The notes: generated from the letters alone by a model not told the origin. Shown: positions 34,754 through 43,897, numbered from the stretch's first letter. The stretch: DNA of 64,000 nucleotides from Alcanivorax sp. (GCF_002726155.1 NZ_PBSH01000029.1:1-64000), one strand, 5' to 3'. Translations and numbers: made by a program.

Positions 34754-36555
34754 TGGAGTTTGAACTCGTCATCGTAACCGCCCCGTCTGTTCTCGCGCTC
34801 CAGCGAAGCGCGCAAGCCGTGCTGGCGGGTCATTGCCCACTGCACCGCAAACTGGGAGGTGTATCGATATTCATCGTTGGTGAAATAATGCCCCACACTA
34901 CCTAACTGCCACTGCCAGTCGCCACGGTGATACAAAATGCCCGTGTCCAGACCGGCCCCCGGGGTCAGGAAGGTGCCGAACTCGCTATTATTCTCCATTC
35001 GCACGCTGGTTAACAGATACGGCTGCCAGTTCCCCCACAGCCAACTGCCGCCAGCACCACCCTGCATGTAACGCACCAGCCGGCGGCGACCCGCCCAGGC
35101 ACGCTCCAGGCCACCTTCCACGTACCAGCTCAGAGGCTTCATAAACCGGTTTCGCGGTGCCAGGGAACGGATGCTCACCACGTCCAGCTCTTCCAGCTTG
35201 ACCTGCCCGGACTCGGTGCTACGCAAAGTCAGGTCCAGCCCTTCGATCTGTGCCCCGCGCAGAAAGCCGTATTGATTGTCGAGCAAATCATGGTAGGTGA
35301 GCCGGTAAGTCAGCTCGCCAAAATCCTGCTCGCCTTCGCGCTGCCCACCACTAACCCCCAGCATCTGGGTGCCGTGCCCTTTTTCCGGTGGCTCGGGGTT
35401 CTCGGTTTCCGGTACCGGTGCGGCGGGCAGGCTGTTCATCAACGTCAGTAGCGCAAAGGAGCGTTTCGCCACATCCGGGGTTCGCTCTTCCTTGCGATGG
35501 GTCAGCCTGATGTAGCGATAAGCCACCGCCGCCATAATCGCCCGGGTTTCTTCCGGTTCAGCCCTAAAGGCAGGCGATTCGGCCAGGTCAGGGTCATCCG
35601 CCAGCGCCCTTGCCAGTTTTTGCTGCGCACCATCCAGTTGCCTGCGCAGATTATCCAACTCTACGGATTTGGAGGGCCGATAATGGCGGCTGTTAATAAT
35701 GTCGCGTTCATCCAGCGCGCGCACTGTGTTCACCGGCACTTCGGCAAACCGCAACTCGCTGAGCAATTCGGATCCCGGACGCGCCACTTCCACCAGCTCT
35801 AGCAGGCGAAACGAACAATTTTCATCAAAAAAGTAGTAATCGAAGTTGATGTCTTTCAATTCCCAGAGATGATCAATCAGCCAATCGATTTCCGTCTGAT
35901 CAAGATCCAGGGTGTATTCCCACATATCCCGGTTTTCCATGTGCGAATATTCCTGAATCTTCTGCACATAGGGCACCAACGCAAAACGGCCGGGGTAGCC
36001 GCCAGCCAAACCGCGATACATATAGAAAAACGAATTGTCAGTTTCGGTGAAAACCGCACCAAAATTCACCGCCCAGGACAGCCACACCGCACTGTCTTCA
36101 CCCTGGTCCAGGCGTAGCAAGGTATGTCCGAACATGGACGAAGGGCTGTTCAAATAGGCTGCGGGGAAAACCAGCACCGCACGGTTGGCATGAATCGCGC
36201 CGCGCCATTCGTTGTAGTCAGCGCAGTGTGAAAAGGGTGCCTCCTCCTGCCAACCCAGGTGCTCAGACAGAAAACGATAGCGCGCCGGAAAACGGCAACG
36301 CGCCAGGGAACCCGCCGCATGAAGAGCCCTCTCGGTGGCCTCAAGCTCGGCTAACGGGTCGGTCTTCCCGGAATCGGCGAGAAAAAACGTATCGTCATCC
36401 ACATAACTCTGGTGTTTGTCACGCAGAGTCGCACCGGGGTTGATATGCAATAACGCCTGCCAGCGAGGAGTTTCCGCCAGTTCGGCCAAGGTAGGGGTTG
36501 CAGCAAACGCCGGCATAAACCAGCACAGCAGCACACAGAAAAGACCAGTGCGCAT
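34732..36555 (-). CDS. DUF4105 (Lnb N-terminal-like) secreted protein with C-terminal barrel-like part
   Basis: 607 residues with a signal peptide cleaved near AFA|ATP (residue 19). The N-terminal half carries the DUF4105 hallmark SSMFGHTLLRLD and a histidine/cysteine-containing region FFDENCSFRLLELVE, typical of this NlpC/P60-like cysteine-peptidase-related group. The last 200 residues are alternating aromatic/polar strands ending in an aromatic residue pair (WRWYYD), as in outer-membrane beta-barrels. Function unknown. Genetic neighbours are a DUF3015 protein upstream and a lipoprotein hydrolase downstream. Confidence 0.85.
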   Translation of the reverse strand: MRTGLFCVLLCWFMPAFAATPTLAELAETPRWQALLHINPGATLRDKHQSYVDDDTFFLADSGKTDPLAELEATERALHAAGSLARCRFPARYRFLSEHLGWQEEAPFSHCADYNEWRGAIHANRAVLVFPAAYLNSPSSMFGHTLLRLDQGEDSAVWLSWAVNFGAVFTETDNSFFYMYRGLAGGYPGRFALVPYVQKIQEYSHMENRDMWEYTLDLDQTEIDWLIDHLWELKDINFDYYFFDENCSFRLLELVEVARPGSELLSELRFAEVPVNTVRALDERDIINSRHYRPSKSVELDNLRRQLDGAQQKLARALADDPDLAESPAFRAEPEETRAIMAAVAYRYIRLTHRKEERTPDVAKRSFALLTLMNSLPAAPVPETENPEPPEKGHGTQMLGVSGGQREGEQDFGELTYRLTYHDLLDNQYGFLRGAQIEGLDLTLRSTESGQVKLEELDVVSIRSLAPRNRFMKPLSWYVEGGLERAWAGRRRLVRYMQGGAGGSWLWGNWQPYLLTSVRMENNSEFGTFLTPGAGLDTGILYHRGDWQWQLGSVGHYFTNDEYRYTSQFAVQWAMTRQHGLRASLERENRRGGYDDEFKLQWRWYYD

Positions 36556-36615
36556 CCGGATTCATCCGTCTAGATTAACAAGCCGACAACAGTGTCAGAA
36601 AAGAGGATCAAAAAA

Positions 36616-36638
36616 ACAAAACCCCGCCAGAAGCGGGG
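36616..36638 (-). terminator. Terminator after the DUF3015 gene
   Basis: CCCCGC stem with a 5-base loop; on the minus strand the hairpin is followed by TTTTGTTTTTTT. It lies 23 bases past the DUF3015 stop and separates it from the DUF4105 gene. Confidence 0.85.
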
Positions 36639-36660
36639 CCCTGATGGAACTTTTTGCCAA

Positions 36661-37143
36661 TTAGGCCAGGTACTTGGACAGCGCCTGATCCTGCTTCATT
36701 ACGTCAGTGATGCTTGCCATTACGTCGGCAGCGGTCACGTCCTGGTTCGGGAAAATGGTCGCGAAGTTTTCATGCATCAGCGCATTGAAGCGTGCACGGT
36801 CTTCAGCCTGAATACCCATGGAAACAGACAGGGCGGTCAGGGCTTCGCCATCACCGGTGGCCATGTCCTGCGCCACTTCTTCCATTACACCCGTCATGCC
36901 CAGCAGGCTTTGGCCACTGTAAGTCAGGGCGCCGCTGGTATCACAACCGTTAGTCCCTGTGGTTATGCCGAAAGTAGCGTTACCGGTCGAACCGTTAAAG
37001 GTGACACCCAACAGATGCATGGGCATGCCGGATTTACCTTCGAACAGCAAATTGCCCCAACCACAGCCCGGACCACCCGGAGCCACAGCCATGGCCGATG
37101 TTGAAGCGCCCAGCAGAGCGGCAGCGATAAGTGTCTTTTTCAT
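36661..37143 (-). CDS. DUF3015 secreted protein
   Basis: 160 residues with a clear signal peptide (cleavage near AMA|VAPGG, residue 20). The mature N-terminus PGGPGCGWGNLLFEGKSG and the following NGSTGNATFGITTGTNGC are typical of the DUF3015 family, small exported proteins of unknown role with two conserved cysteines. Followed by a strong terminator, so it may be transcribed on its own as well as with the DUF4105 gene. Confidence 0.88.
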   Translation of the reverse strand: MKKTLIAAALLGASTSAMAVAPGGPGCGWGNLLFEGKSGMPMHLLGVTFNGSTGNATFGITTGTNGCDTSGALTYSGQSLLGMTGVMEEVAQDMATGDGEALTALSVSMGIQAEDRARFNALMHENFATIFPNQDVTAADVMASITDVMKQDQALSKYLA

Positions 37144-37307
37144 CCTGAAATCTCCCAGTCTTTATTTAGAATCCTAGGGGGAGCGCGCTGGTCTTCACTG
37201 CCAATCATCAGCGTTGCGAGACCGCTTACGTCCCCGCCGCATTCTTTGCGGCTGGTTTCATCATAAACAAGGCGTATGCCGTTGCAATCGATAAAACGGC
37301 ACGCCCG

Positions 37308-37745
37308 TCACACCGAAAGCATAAAAGTCACCGGGCCATCATTCACCAGATGCACCTGCATATCCGCGCCGAACTCCCCCGTCGCTACGGATGGATGCTT
37401 TTCTTCCAGCGCCTCGACAAATTTCTCATACAGCCGCCGCCCCTCCGCCGGTACCGCTGCACTGCTAAAACTGGGCCGCCGGCCCTTGCGGGTATCAGCG
37501 GCCAGGGTAAATTGCGACACCACCAACAATGCCCCCTGTACATCCCGAATATCCAGATTCATTTTCCCTTCCGCATCGCTGAACAGGCGATAGCTCAGTA
37601 CCCGTTCAGCCATGCGCATAATGGCCGCATCGTCATCACCCTTCTCGATCCCCACCAACAACAACATCCCGTGGCCAATCGCGCCAACGGTTTCCTCTGC
37701 CACAACCACGTGGGCCTCACGACATCGCTGAACAAGAACTTTCAT
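37308..37745 (-). CDS. dtd: D-aminoacyl-tRNA deacylase
   Basis: Removes D-amino acids (and glycine) mischarged on tRNAs. 145 residues, exactly the usual length, from the ATG at 37745 with AGGTGA six bases before it; a GTG two codons upstream is possible but less likely. Both signature motifs are present: SQFTLAAD and the GPVT element in NDGPVTF that enforces chirality. Confidence 0.97.
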   Translation of the reverse strand: MKVLVQRCREAHVVVAEETVGAIGHGMLLLVGIEKGDDDAAIMRMAERVLSYRLFSDAEGKMNLDIRDVQGALLVVSQFTLAADTRKGRRPSFSSAAVPAEGRRLYEKFVEALEEKHPSVATGEFGADMQVHLVNDGPVTFMLSV

Positions 37746-37801
37746 ATTCACCTGCTGACTGAACGGGATTCTGGCTGTGTGCCTAGAGGAACAAGGGTAT
37801 G

Positions 37802-37807
37802 TATAAT
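37802..37807 (+). promoter_or_regulatory. Possible -10 box for the polyene operon (TATAAT)
   Basis: Perfect TATAAT 182 bases before the first polyene gene, in the 243-base gap that separates it from the divergent dtd gene. The -35 region is weak. A second AT-rich patch (ATTATAAACATC) lies at about 37916-37927. The rest of the gap shows no further recognisable site. Confidence 0.35.
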
Positions 37808-37988
37808 CGCCCCTTGGACAAGCGCCCCCAACGATTTGCCATGCCGCTGGGGCCGCAACGTGCCTCCAAACGCCAGGGAACGGGCAATGCGGGGCACAGC
37901 AGACACTCGAAAATCATTATAAACATCTGCTTTTAGTCGTTCATTTCGCCGGGTCGGCATGACACCCGGTGCGAGCAGTCGGGGAACC

Positions 37989-38696
37989 ATGCCAGAACTG
38001 ACCATCACAGTGAGCCACTGGGCCGCCTGGGCGCCAGGGATAAGCAGCCCGCCGCAATGGGCACGCTGGGTGCCGGGCCAGCCCCCAGGGGAGGGAGAGC
38101 CAGATGTGAGCTGGCTACCGGCACTGCAACGGCGGCGCCTGTCTCCCCTTGCCCGCAGCGTTTTCCATGTGGTCAACGAAATTGCCCAGCAGCATGACGT
38201 GAGCACCTTGCCCACCGTGCTCGCGTCCCGGCATGGCGAAATCGCCCGTACCCAGACCCTGCTGGAAAATCTGGCCGATCGGGAGCCCTTGTCTCCGGCC
38301 ACCTTCAGCTTGTCCGTCCATAATGCTATTGGCGGCCAGCTCAGCATTGCCCTGGGCAACCAGCAACCGGTCAGCAGCGTGGCACTGGGCGAAGAAGGGC
38401 TGGGCTCCGCGTTGCTGGAAGCGGCCTGCCTGCAGGACGGCGACACACCCGTGTTGGTTTTGGTCTACGACGGCCCCCTGCCGGCATACTATCTGCCCTA
38501 CGGTGACAGCGAGCCCTTTACCTGGGCCATTGCCCTGCTGCTGGGCGGCGACGGCCCCCGCTTCCGGCTCAGTCCCGGGCCAGCCAGCCCCGACACAGTC
38601 GCGCAGGGGCCGCACCTGGCCCGCGCCCTGGCCCGGAGCGACACGCATATTGCCCTGCCCGGTCAACGCAGCGGCTGGCAGCTGGAGAGACTATGA
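37989..38696 (+). CDS. apeC: Polyene ketosynthase-like chain-length factor
   Basis: First gene of the polyene operon. 235 residues from the ATG at 37989 (GGGGAACC before it), corresponding to the N-terminal ketosynthase-like domain only. The usual TACSS active-site cysteine segment is absent, as expected for the chain-length factor that pairs with a catalytic ketosynthase in aryl-polyene systems. The N-terminus LTITVSHWAAWAPG is typical of this family. Its stop overlaps the next start by four bases. Confidence 0.85.
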   Translation: MPELTITVSHWAAWAPGISSPPQWARWVPGQPPGEGEPDVSWLPALQRRRLSPLARSVFHVVNEIAQQHDVSTLPTVLASRHGEIARTQTLLENLADREPLSPATFSLSVHNAIGGQLSIALGNQQPVSSVALGEEGLGSALLEAACLQDGDTPVLVLVYDGPLPAYYLPYGDSEPFTWAIALLLGGDGPRFRLSPGPASPDTVAQGPHLARALARSDTHIALPGQRSGWQLERL

Positions 38697-39532
38697 GTTC
38701 AACCTCGCAAACCGAAACCCCGGGGCTGCCGAAAAGCCTGCGCCTGGTCAGTACCGCCATCAGCTTTGCCGGCTTTGGCGCTGGCGGGTTGGTGATCGCC
38801 GTATTGATGACACTCAGCCGGTTGCTGCCCGGCTCGCAGCAAAAGCGGGCCCAGCGCAGCCAGTTCATCGTGCACACCGCGTTTCGGCTGCATATCTGGC
38901 TGATGGAAAGCCTGGGAGTCATGCGCCTGCAGCTGCGCGGTGAAAACAAGCTGAACCAACCCGGGCAACTGGTCATCGCCAATCACCCCAGCTTGATTGA
39001 TGTGGTCTGCCTGATCAGCCGGATCCCCCACGCCAACTGCATCGTCAAACACCAGCTCTTCAATAACCCCTTTACCTGGGGGCCGGTCACCGGTGCCGGC
39101 TTCATCAGCAACAAAGACCCGGAAACCATGATCAACGAAGCGGTGGACTGGCTCAACGCCGGCGGCACCATGGTGATCTTCCCGGAAGGCACCCGTACCC
39201 GGCCGGGCGAACCACTGCGGTTTCAGCGCGGCACCGCCAATATTGCCCTGCGCGCCAACTGCCGCCTGAGCCCGGTGACCATTCGCTGCACCCCGACCAC
39301 CCTGACCAAGGCCGAACCCTGGTACCGGATACCGGCGCGGCGTTTCACCATGGACCTGCAAGTGCAGGACGATATCGCGCTGGCCCCCTTCAAGGATGAC
39401 GGCGCCTCCCCCCTGGCGGTGCGCCGCCTGACCCGTTTTCTGGAACAGTACTTCAACGAGGAGATCAACGCCGATGAGCGACACCCTGGAACACGAACTC
39501 AAGGCGCTGATTATCAGCACTCTGGATCTTGA
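38693..39532 (+). CDS. PlsC-like 1-acyl-glycerol-3-phosphate acyltransferase family protein
   Basis: 279 residues, one N-terminal membrane helix (about 22-42) and a PlsC domain with catalytic NHPSLID (HX4D) and substrate-binding FPEGTR. In aryl-polyene clusters an acyltransferase of this type is always present and is thought to act in lipid anchoring of the pigment; that role is inference here. The last 20 codons overlap the following acyl carrier protein gene by 59 bases, unusually long for this operon, so the C-terminal tail is probably dispensable. Confidence 0.9.
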   Translation: MSSTSQTETPGLPKSLRLVSTAISFAGFGAGGLVIAVLMTLSRLLPGSQQKRAQRSQFIVHTAFRLHIWLMESLGVMRLQLRGENKLNQPGQLVIANHPSLIDVVCLISRIPHANCIVKHQLFNNPFTWGPVTGAGFISNKDPETMINEAVDWLNAGGTMVIFPEGTRTRPGEPLRFQRGTANIALRANCRLSPVTIRCTPTTLTKAEPWYRIPARRFTMDLQVQDDIALAPFKDDGASPLAVRRLTRFLEQYFNEEINADERHPGTRTQGADYQHSGS

Positions 39533-39731
39533 GGATATCACTCCCGCAGATATCGACAGCGAAGCCCCGTTGTTTGGCGACGGTCTGGGCCTGGATTCCA
39601 TCGACGCGCTGGAGCTGGGTCTGGCCATTGCCAAGACCTACGACGTAAAAATGGATGCAGACAACGAAGAAACCCGTCAGCACTTTGCCAGCATCAAGGC
39701 CCTGGCGGCTTTTGTACAAGAGAACCGGTGA
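39474..39731 (+). CDS. apeE: Acyl carrier protein 1 of the polyene operon
   Basis: 85 residues, four-helix ACP with phosphopantetheine attachment serine in GLDSIDALEL (S42). Acidic, as normal. In APE systems ApeE carries the growing polyene chain together with ApeF. Overlaps both neighbours. Confidence 0.93.
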   Translation: MSDTLEHELKALIISTLDLEDITPADIDSEAPLFGDGLGLDSIDALELGLAIAKTYDVKMDADNEETRQHFASIKALAAFVQENR

Positions 39732-39736
39732 TAGCC

Positions 39737-39985
39737 ATGCAGAACTATGACGATATTTTTCCGCTGGTGCGCGACATTCTGGTCGACATGTTTGAACTGG
39801 ACGCGGAGCAAATCCAGCCGAATGCCAAGCTCTATGACGACCTGGATATCGACAGCATCGACGCCGTCGACCTGGTGGTAAAAATCAAGGAAGTCACCGG
39901 GCGCAAGGTAAAACCGGAAGACTTCAAAAGCGTGCGCACCATTGATGACGTGGTGATCGCCGTACAGAAACTGCTGGAAGACTGA
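39737..39985 (+). CDS. apeF: Acyl carrier protein 2 of the polyene operon
   Basis: 82 residues, phosphopantetheine serine in DIDSIDAVDL. The ATG at 39737 is preferred: GGTGA precedes it and MQNYDDIF is the usual ApeF beginning; a GTG three codons upstream overlaps the apeE stop. Two distinct ACPs in tandem are a mark of aryl-polyene clusters. Confidence 0.93.
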   Translation: MQNYDDIFPLVRDILVDMFELDAEQIQPNAKLYDDLDIDSIDAVDLVVKIKEVTGRKVKPEDFKSVRTIDDVVIAVQKLLED

Positions 39986-40537
39986 ATGCTGCGCGGCACC
40001 TTGCTGACCCTGCTGATCGCCCTCACTGTGGCCTACCCGCTGGCGGTTTACTATGGGCTGCAGCACGTTTCGCCACGGATAATGGCCGCCGCGTTGGCCG
40101 CCATTATCGGCCTGCGCCTGCTGGCTGATCGGCAACGCCGTTTCCTGCCGGTGGGCCTGGTGCTGCTGATCTTCAGCGCGGTGGCAATCTGGCGCGATGA
40201 TCTGACCACGCTGCGTCTCTACCCGGTACTGGTAAACCTGGTCATGCTTGGCCTATTCAGCTGGACCTTGCTGTTTCCGCCCTCATTGATCGAACGCCTG
40301 GCGCGACTGAAAGAGCCAGACCTGCCCCCCAGCGGCGTACGCTATACCCGCCGGGTGACCCAGGTGTGGTGTGGCTTTTTTGTGCTCAACGGCAGCATCG
40401 CGGCTTATACCGCCCTGTACAGCAGCCTGGCCACCTGGACCCTGTACAACGGCCTTATCAGCTACCTACTGATGGGTACCCTGTTCGGCGGTGAATTTTT
40501 GCTGCGCCTGCGTATTCGCAAACAACCCGCGCCATGA
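39986..40537 (+). CDS. COG4648-type membrane protein of polyene clusters
   Basis: 183 residues with five to six hydrophobic spans and a basic cytoplasmic loop. It matches in position (between the second ACP and the ligase) and character the COG4648 membrane protein of APE clusters (ApeG position). Function unknown; perhaps holds the synthase at the membrane. Starts directly at the apeF stop. Confidence 0.75.
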   Translation: MLRGTLLTLLIALTVAYPLAVYYGLQHVSPRIMAAALAAIIGLRLLADRQRRFLPVGLVLLIFSAVAIWRDDLTTLRLYPVLVNLVMLGLFSWTLLFPPSLIERLARLKEPDLPPSGVRYTRRVTQVWCGFFVLNGSIAAYTALYSSLATWTLYNGLISYLLMGTLFGGEFLLRLRIRKQPAP

Positions 40538-42225
40538 TGATGCTTACTCACCTGTTCCCCTCATTAGCCGATGACCATCTGATTGGCTGGCACCAGAACC
40601 AGCCCATCCGGGGCGAGCAGCTGTGCGCGGATGTGGCCGCACTGAGTGGCCAGCTGGACACACTCCCGGCGCGCCACTGGGCGGTCTTTCATGGTCACGC
40701 CTACCCAACGCTGGTGGCGCTGCTGGCCCTGTGGCAAACCGGGCGCAGCGCCTGGTTGCCCGGCAATAATCTGCCCGCCACCGAAGCCGCGTTGGCCGAT
40801 CACTGCCAGGGCTTCCTGGGCGAATGGCAAACACCCACCCCCCTACCCAATGGCGACACGTTGACTCTCGGCAACGCCAGCCCGGACGCCGAACTGGTAA
40901 TTTTCACCTCTGGCTCCAGCGGCGAACCCAAGGCGATCCACAAGCAATACCGCCAGCTCCTTAATGAGCTGGACACCCTGGAACAGGCCTTCGGCCACCG
41001 GCTCACCGCCGACACTGTGTTCGCAGGCACCGTCAGTCACCAGCACATTTATGGCCTGTTGTTCCGGCTGCTATGGCCCCTGGCCAGCGGTCGTCCACTG
41101 GTCAGCGAACAGCTGCAGGACCCTCTCAGCCTGCTCACCCGGGCCCAGTCGCAGCCTACTGCCTGGGTGGCCAGCCCGGCGCACCTGAAACGGCTACGCC
41201 ACGATCTGCCCTGGCAAAAAACTCCACCGCTGCAGGCGATCTTTTCCTCCGGCGGCCCACTGCCCCGTGACATCGCCCTGCAGATGGCACAACAACATGG
41301 CCAACCGGTGACTGAAGTCTATGGCTCCAGCGAAACCGGCGGCATCGCCTGGCGCTGCCAGCAACCGGATGACGATAGCTGGGCACCGTTGCCCGGCATC
41401 CATGTAAAGACAGAACACGGGCGCGCCACCCTGCACTCCCCCCATCTTCCGGACGGCCAGCCCTGCCCGCTGGATGACCAGATAGAAGAGCAGTCCAACG
41501 GCCGTTTCCGGCTTGGCCCCCGCAAGGACAGCATCGTGAAAATTGAAGGCAAGCGCCTGTCGCTCAACACCCTGCGCAGCGCCCTGAACAACGCCGAGTG
41601 GGTGGCCGAAGCCGATGTCATCGTGCTGCCCGACCAGCGACTGGGCGCCATCGTGGTGTTGACCGCCACCGGTAGACAGGTCCTGGCCGAACAGGGTCGT
41701 CGCGCGCTCAGTCAAACGCTGCGCGCGCACCTGGCACCGCACGTGGATGCCGTGGGCCTGCCCCGCCGGTGGCGCTTTGTGGCGCGCTTGCCGGAAACCC
41801 CCCAGGGCAAACGCCCGCTGGCGCAGTTGCAGGCTCTGTTCACCAGCAGCCAGTCCCTGCTGCCCGAGCCGCTACCCGCAGAACCCCAGCCCGACCTCGC
41901 GGACAACACCGTTACCCTGGCCCTGCCCATCGACCACGACCTGCCCTGGTTCAGCGGCCACTTTGCCCAGCAAGGCGTGCTCCCCGGCGTGGTACAAATC
42001 GATTGGGCCGAAGGCTTTGCCCGGCAACACTTTTCGCTGCCCGGCACCCTCAGCCACCTGGAAGTCATCAAGTTCAACAGCCTGATCACCCCCGGCAACC
42101 CGGTGCAACTGAAGCTGGAATGGAAACCGGACAGCGGCAAGCTGTTGTTTGCTTTTCGCAGCCTGGACGATGACCGCCCACACAGCAGCGGCCGGCTGGT
42201 GTTCCACCCGGACAGCCCGTCATGA
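40534..42225 (+). CDS. apeH: Aryl-acid:ACP ligase fused to a hotdog dehydratase
   Basis: 563 residues with two parts. Residues 1 to about 450 are an AMP-forming ligase: P-loop TSGSSGEPK near residue 125, VYGSSETGGIAWR, and the GRKDSIVKIEGKRLS-like hinge (GPRKDSIVKIEGKR). This part should load the aryl starter onto an ACP. Residues about 455-563 are a FabA/FabZ-like hotdog domain (DLPWFSGHFAQQGVLPGVVQIDW), corresponding to the separate ApeI dehydratase of enterobacterial clusters. Three ATG codons follow one another at the start; the first overlaps the preceding stop. The fusion is read directly from one open frame without a stop. Confidence 0.9.
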   Translation: MMMLTHLFPSLADDHLIGWHQNQPIRGEQLCADVAALSGQLDTLPARHWAVFHGHAYPTLVALLALWQTGRSAWLPGNNLPATEAALADHCQGFLGEWQTPTPLPNGDTLTLGNASPDAELVIFTSGSSGEPKAIHKQYRQLLNELDTLEQAFGHRLTADTVFAGTVSHQHIYGLLFRLLWPLASGRPLVSEQLQDPLSLLTRAQSQPTAWVASPAHLKRLRHDLPWQKTPPLQAIFSSGGPLPRDIALQMAQQHGQPVTEVYGSSETGGIAWRCQQPDDDSWAPLPGIHVKTEHGRATLHSPHLPDGQPCPLDDQIEEQSNGRFRLGPRKDSIVKIEGKRLSLNTLRSALNNAEWVAEADVIVLPDQRLGAIVVLTATGRQVLAEQGRRALSQTLRAHLAPHVDAVGLPRRWRFVARLPETPQGKRPLAQLQALFTSSQSLLPEPLPAEPQPDLADNTVTLALPIDHDLPWFSGHFAQQGVLPGVVQIDWAEGFARQHFSLPGTLSHLEVIKFNSLITPGNPVQLKLEWKPDSGKLLFAFRSLDDDRPHSSGRLVFHPDSPS

Positions 42226-42971
42226 ATGCCTGCATCGTGATTCCGGTATTCAATCATGGCGCCACCCTGGCCGGTGTACTGGCGCAGCTGCAACCGTTCG
42301 GGCTGCCGGTAATATTAGTGGATGACGGCAGCGATGCGGATACGGCCCGCACCTTGCGACAGCTGGCCAACGGCCATCCCGAACACATCACGCTGTACAC
42401 GCGCACGGAAAATGGCGGCAAAGGCGCGGCGGTGATGGACGGCCTGCGCCAGGCCCGCCAGCTCGGTTTCAGCCACGCTCTGCAGATTGATGCCGATGGC
42501 CAGCACCGCAGCGCCGACCTGCCCCGTTTTCTGGACGCCGCCCGCACCAACCCGAATGCGCTGATCACCGGCACACCGCAATACGATGCCTCCGTGCCCA
42601 AGGGCCGACTGTATGGCCGCTACCTGACCCACGTGTGGGTCTGGATCAACACCCTGTCGCTGGATATTCGCGATTCCATGTGTGGTTTCCGGGTCTACCC
42701 ACTGGTCCCCACCCTGGCCATCATCGACCGTGTGGCCCTGGGCAAACGCATGGAATTCGACTGCGAAATCCTGGTCCGCCTGCACTGGCAGGGCACGCCC
42801 ATCATCAACCTGCCCACGGCCGTCCAGTATCCGGAAAACGGGCTCTCCCACTTCCGCTTGCTGAAAGACAACCTGCTGATCAGCAACATGCACGCCCGCC
42901 TGTTTTTCGGCATGCTGGTGCGCCTGCCATGGATCCTGTGGCGACGAATTCCGGGGCGGCGGCTGACATGA
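42222..42971 (+). CDS. Family 2 glycosyltransferase of the polyene operon
   Basis: 249 residues, GT-A fold: N-terminal CIVIPVFNHGATL, VDDGSDADT, and the DxD-type QIDADGQH. C-terminal hydrophobic stretch suggests membrane association, similar to dolichyl-phosphate-mannose-synthase-like enzymes. In several APE clusters a glycosyltransferase is fused to the acyltransferase that follows (ApeJ type); here they are two genes overlapping by four bases. Probably adds a sugar to the aryl or lipid part; inference. Confidence 0.88.
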   Translation: MNACIVIPVFNHGATLAGVLAQLQPFGLPVILVDDGSDADTARTLRQLANGHPEHITLYTRTENGGKGAAVMDGLRQARQLGFSHALQIDADGQHRSADLPRFLDAARTNPNALITGTPQYDASVPKGRLYGRYLTHVWVWINTLSLDIRDSMCGFRVYPLVPTLAIIDRVALGKRMEFDCEILVRLHWQGTPIINLPTAVQYPENGLSHFRLLKDNLLISNMHARLFFGMLVRLPWILWRRIPGRRLT

Positions 42972-43897
42972 GTAACGGCAAGACCTGGTTCCATTTTGAA
43001 GAGCGCGGCGTGTTCTGGGGCATGCGCCTGATCCTGGCCACCTACGGCTTGCTGGGCCGCGCCGTGTGCCTGTGTCTGGTCAACGCCGTGGTGCTCTATT
43101 ACTGGCTCAGCCATGGCAAGGCCCGCGCCGCCAGCACCAATTATCTGCAGCGCATCGCGCAACATCCCAACAGCACCGTGGTCGCCGACCGCCGCACCAG
43201 CCTGCGCCACTTTATGCAGTTCGGCGCCGCTGTGGTCGATAAATTTGCTGCCTGGCGCGGCGATATCACCTTCGAACAGGTCCACATTCCCGACCGCAGC
43301 CCACTGGAACGCATCCTCGACACCGGCCGCGGCGGCGTACTGATCGGCGCCCACCTGGGCAACATGGACGTGTGCCGGGCCATGTCGCAAATGCGCGACG
43401 ACATCCGCCTGAATGTGCTGGTGCACACCCGCCATGCGGAAAAATTCAATCGCCTGCTGGGCGAAATCAGTGACAACGTGAACCTGGCGCTGATTCAGGT
43501 CAGCGAACTGAGTCCGGCTACCGCCATCCTGTTACAGCAACGGGTGGATGCCGGCGAACTGGTGGTCATCATGGGCGACCGGGTGCCGCTCAGTGGCGGC
43601 CAACGCACTGTGCCCGCCCCGTTCCTTGGCGAGCCGGCCCCCTTTCCGCAAGGCCCTTTCATTCTCGCCAGCCTGCTCAAGTGCCCGGTGCTGACCCTGT
43701 TCTGCACCCGCGAAAAAAACCATTTCCAGATTGAATTCCGGCCCCTGGCCGACCGCATTATCCTGCCCCGCCGTGACCGCGACACAGCCATGGCCGGCTA
43801 CATTCAGGATTATGCCGCGCAGCTGGAAGCACAGTGCCTGCGCTATCCACTGCAATGGTTCAACTTCTACGACTTCTGGCATCAGGATACCCTCTGA
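42968..43897 (+). CDS. LpxL/HtrB-like acyltransferase of the polyene operon
   Basis: 309 residues from the ATG at 42968, which overlaps the preceding stop. N-terminal membrane helix at about 20-45, then the lysophospholipid/lipid A acyltransferase fold with catalytic HLGNMD (HX4D) and the GDRVPLSGGQRTVPAPFLGEPA substrate block. Expected to transfer the polyene or a fatty acid onto a lipid carrier in the inner membrane. The longer open frame upstream (over the glycosyltransferase) is not used. Confidence 0.9.
   Translation: MSNGKTWFHFEERGVFWGMRLILATYGLLGRAVCLCLVNAVVLYYWLSHGKARAASTNYLQRIAQHPNSTVVADRRTSLRHFMQFGAAVVDKFAAWRGDITFEQVHIPDRSPLERILDTGRGGVLIGAHLGNMDVCRAMSQMRDDIRLNVLVHTRHAEKFNRLLGEISDNVNLALIQVSELSPATAILLQQRVDAGELVVIMGDRVPLSGGQRTVPAPFLGEPAPFPQGPFILASLLKCPVLTLFCTREKNHFQIEFRPLADRIILPRRDRDTAMAGYIQDYAAQLEAQCLRYPLQWFNFYDFWHQDTL

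Noticed and set aside
37271..37305. Terminator after dtd
   Set aside because: An imperfect inverted repeat (GGCGTATGCCGTT with AACGGCACGCC) is there, but no T-run follows on the minus strand, so I do not call it.
42635..42967. N-terminal extension of the LpxL-like acyltransferase by 111 codons
   Set aside because: The extension lies fully inside the glycosyltransferase gene in another frame; the ATG at 42968 has the four-base overlap used throughout the operon.
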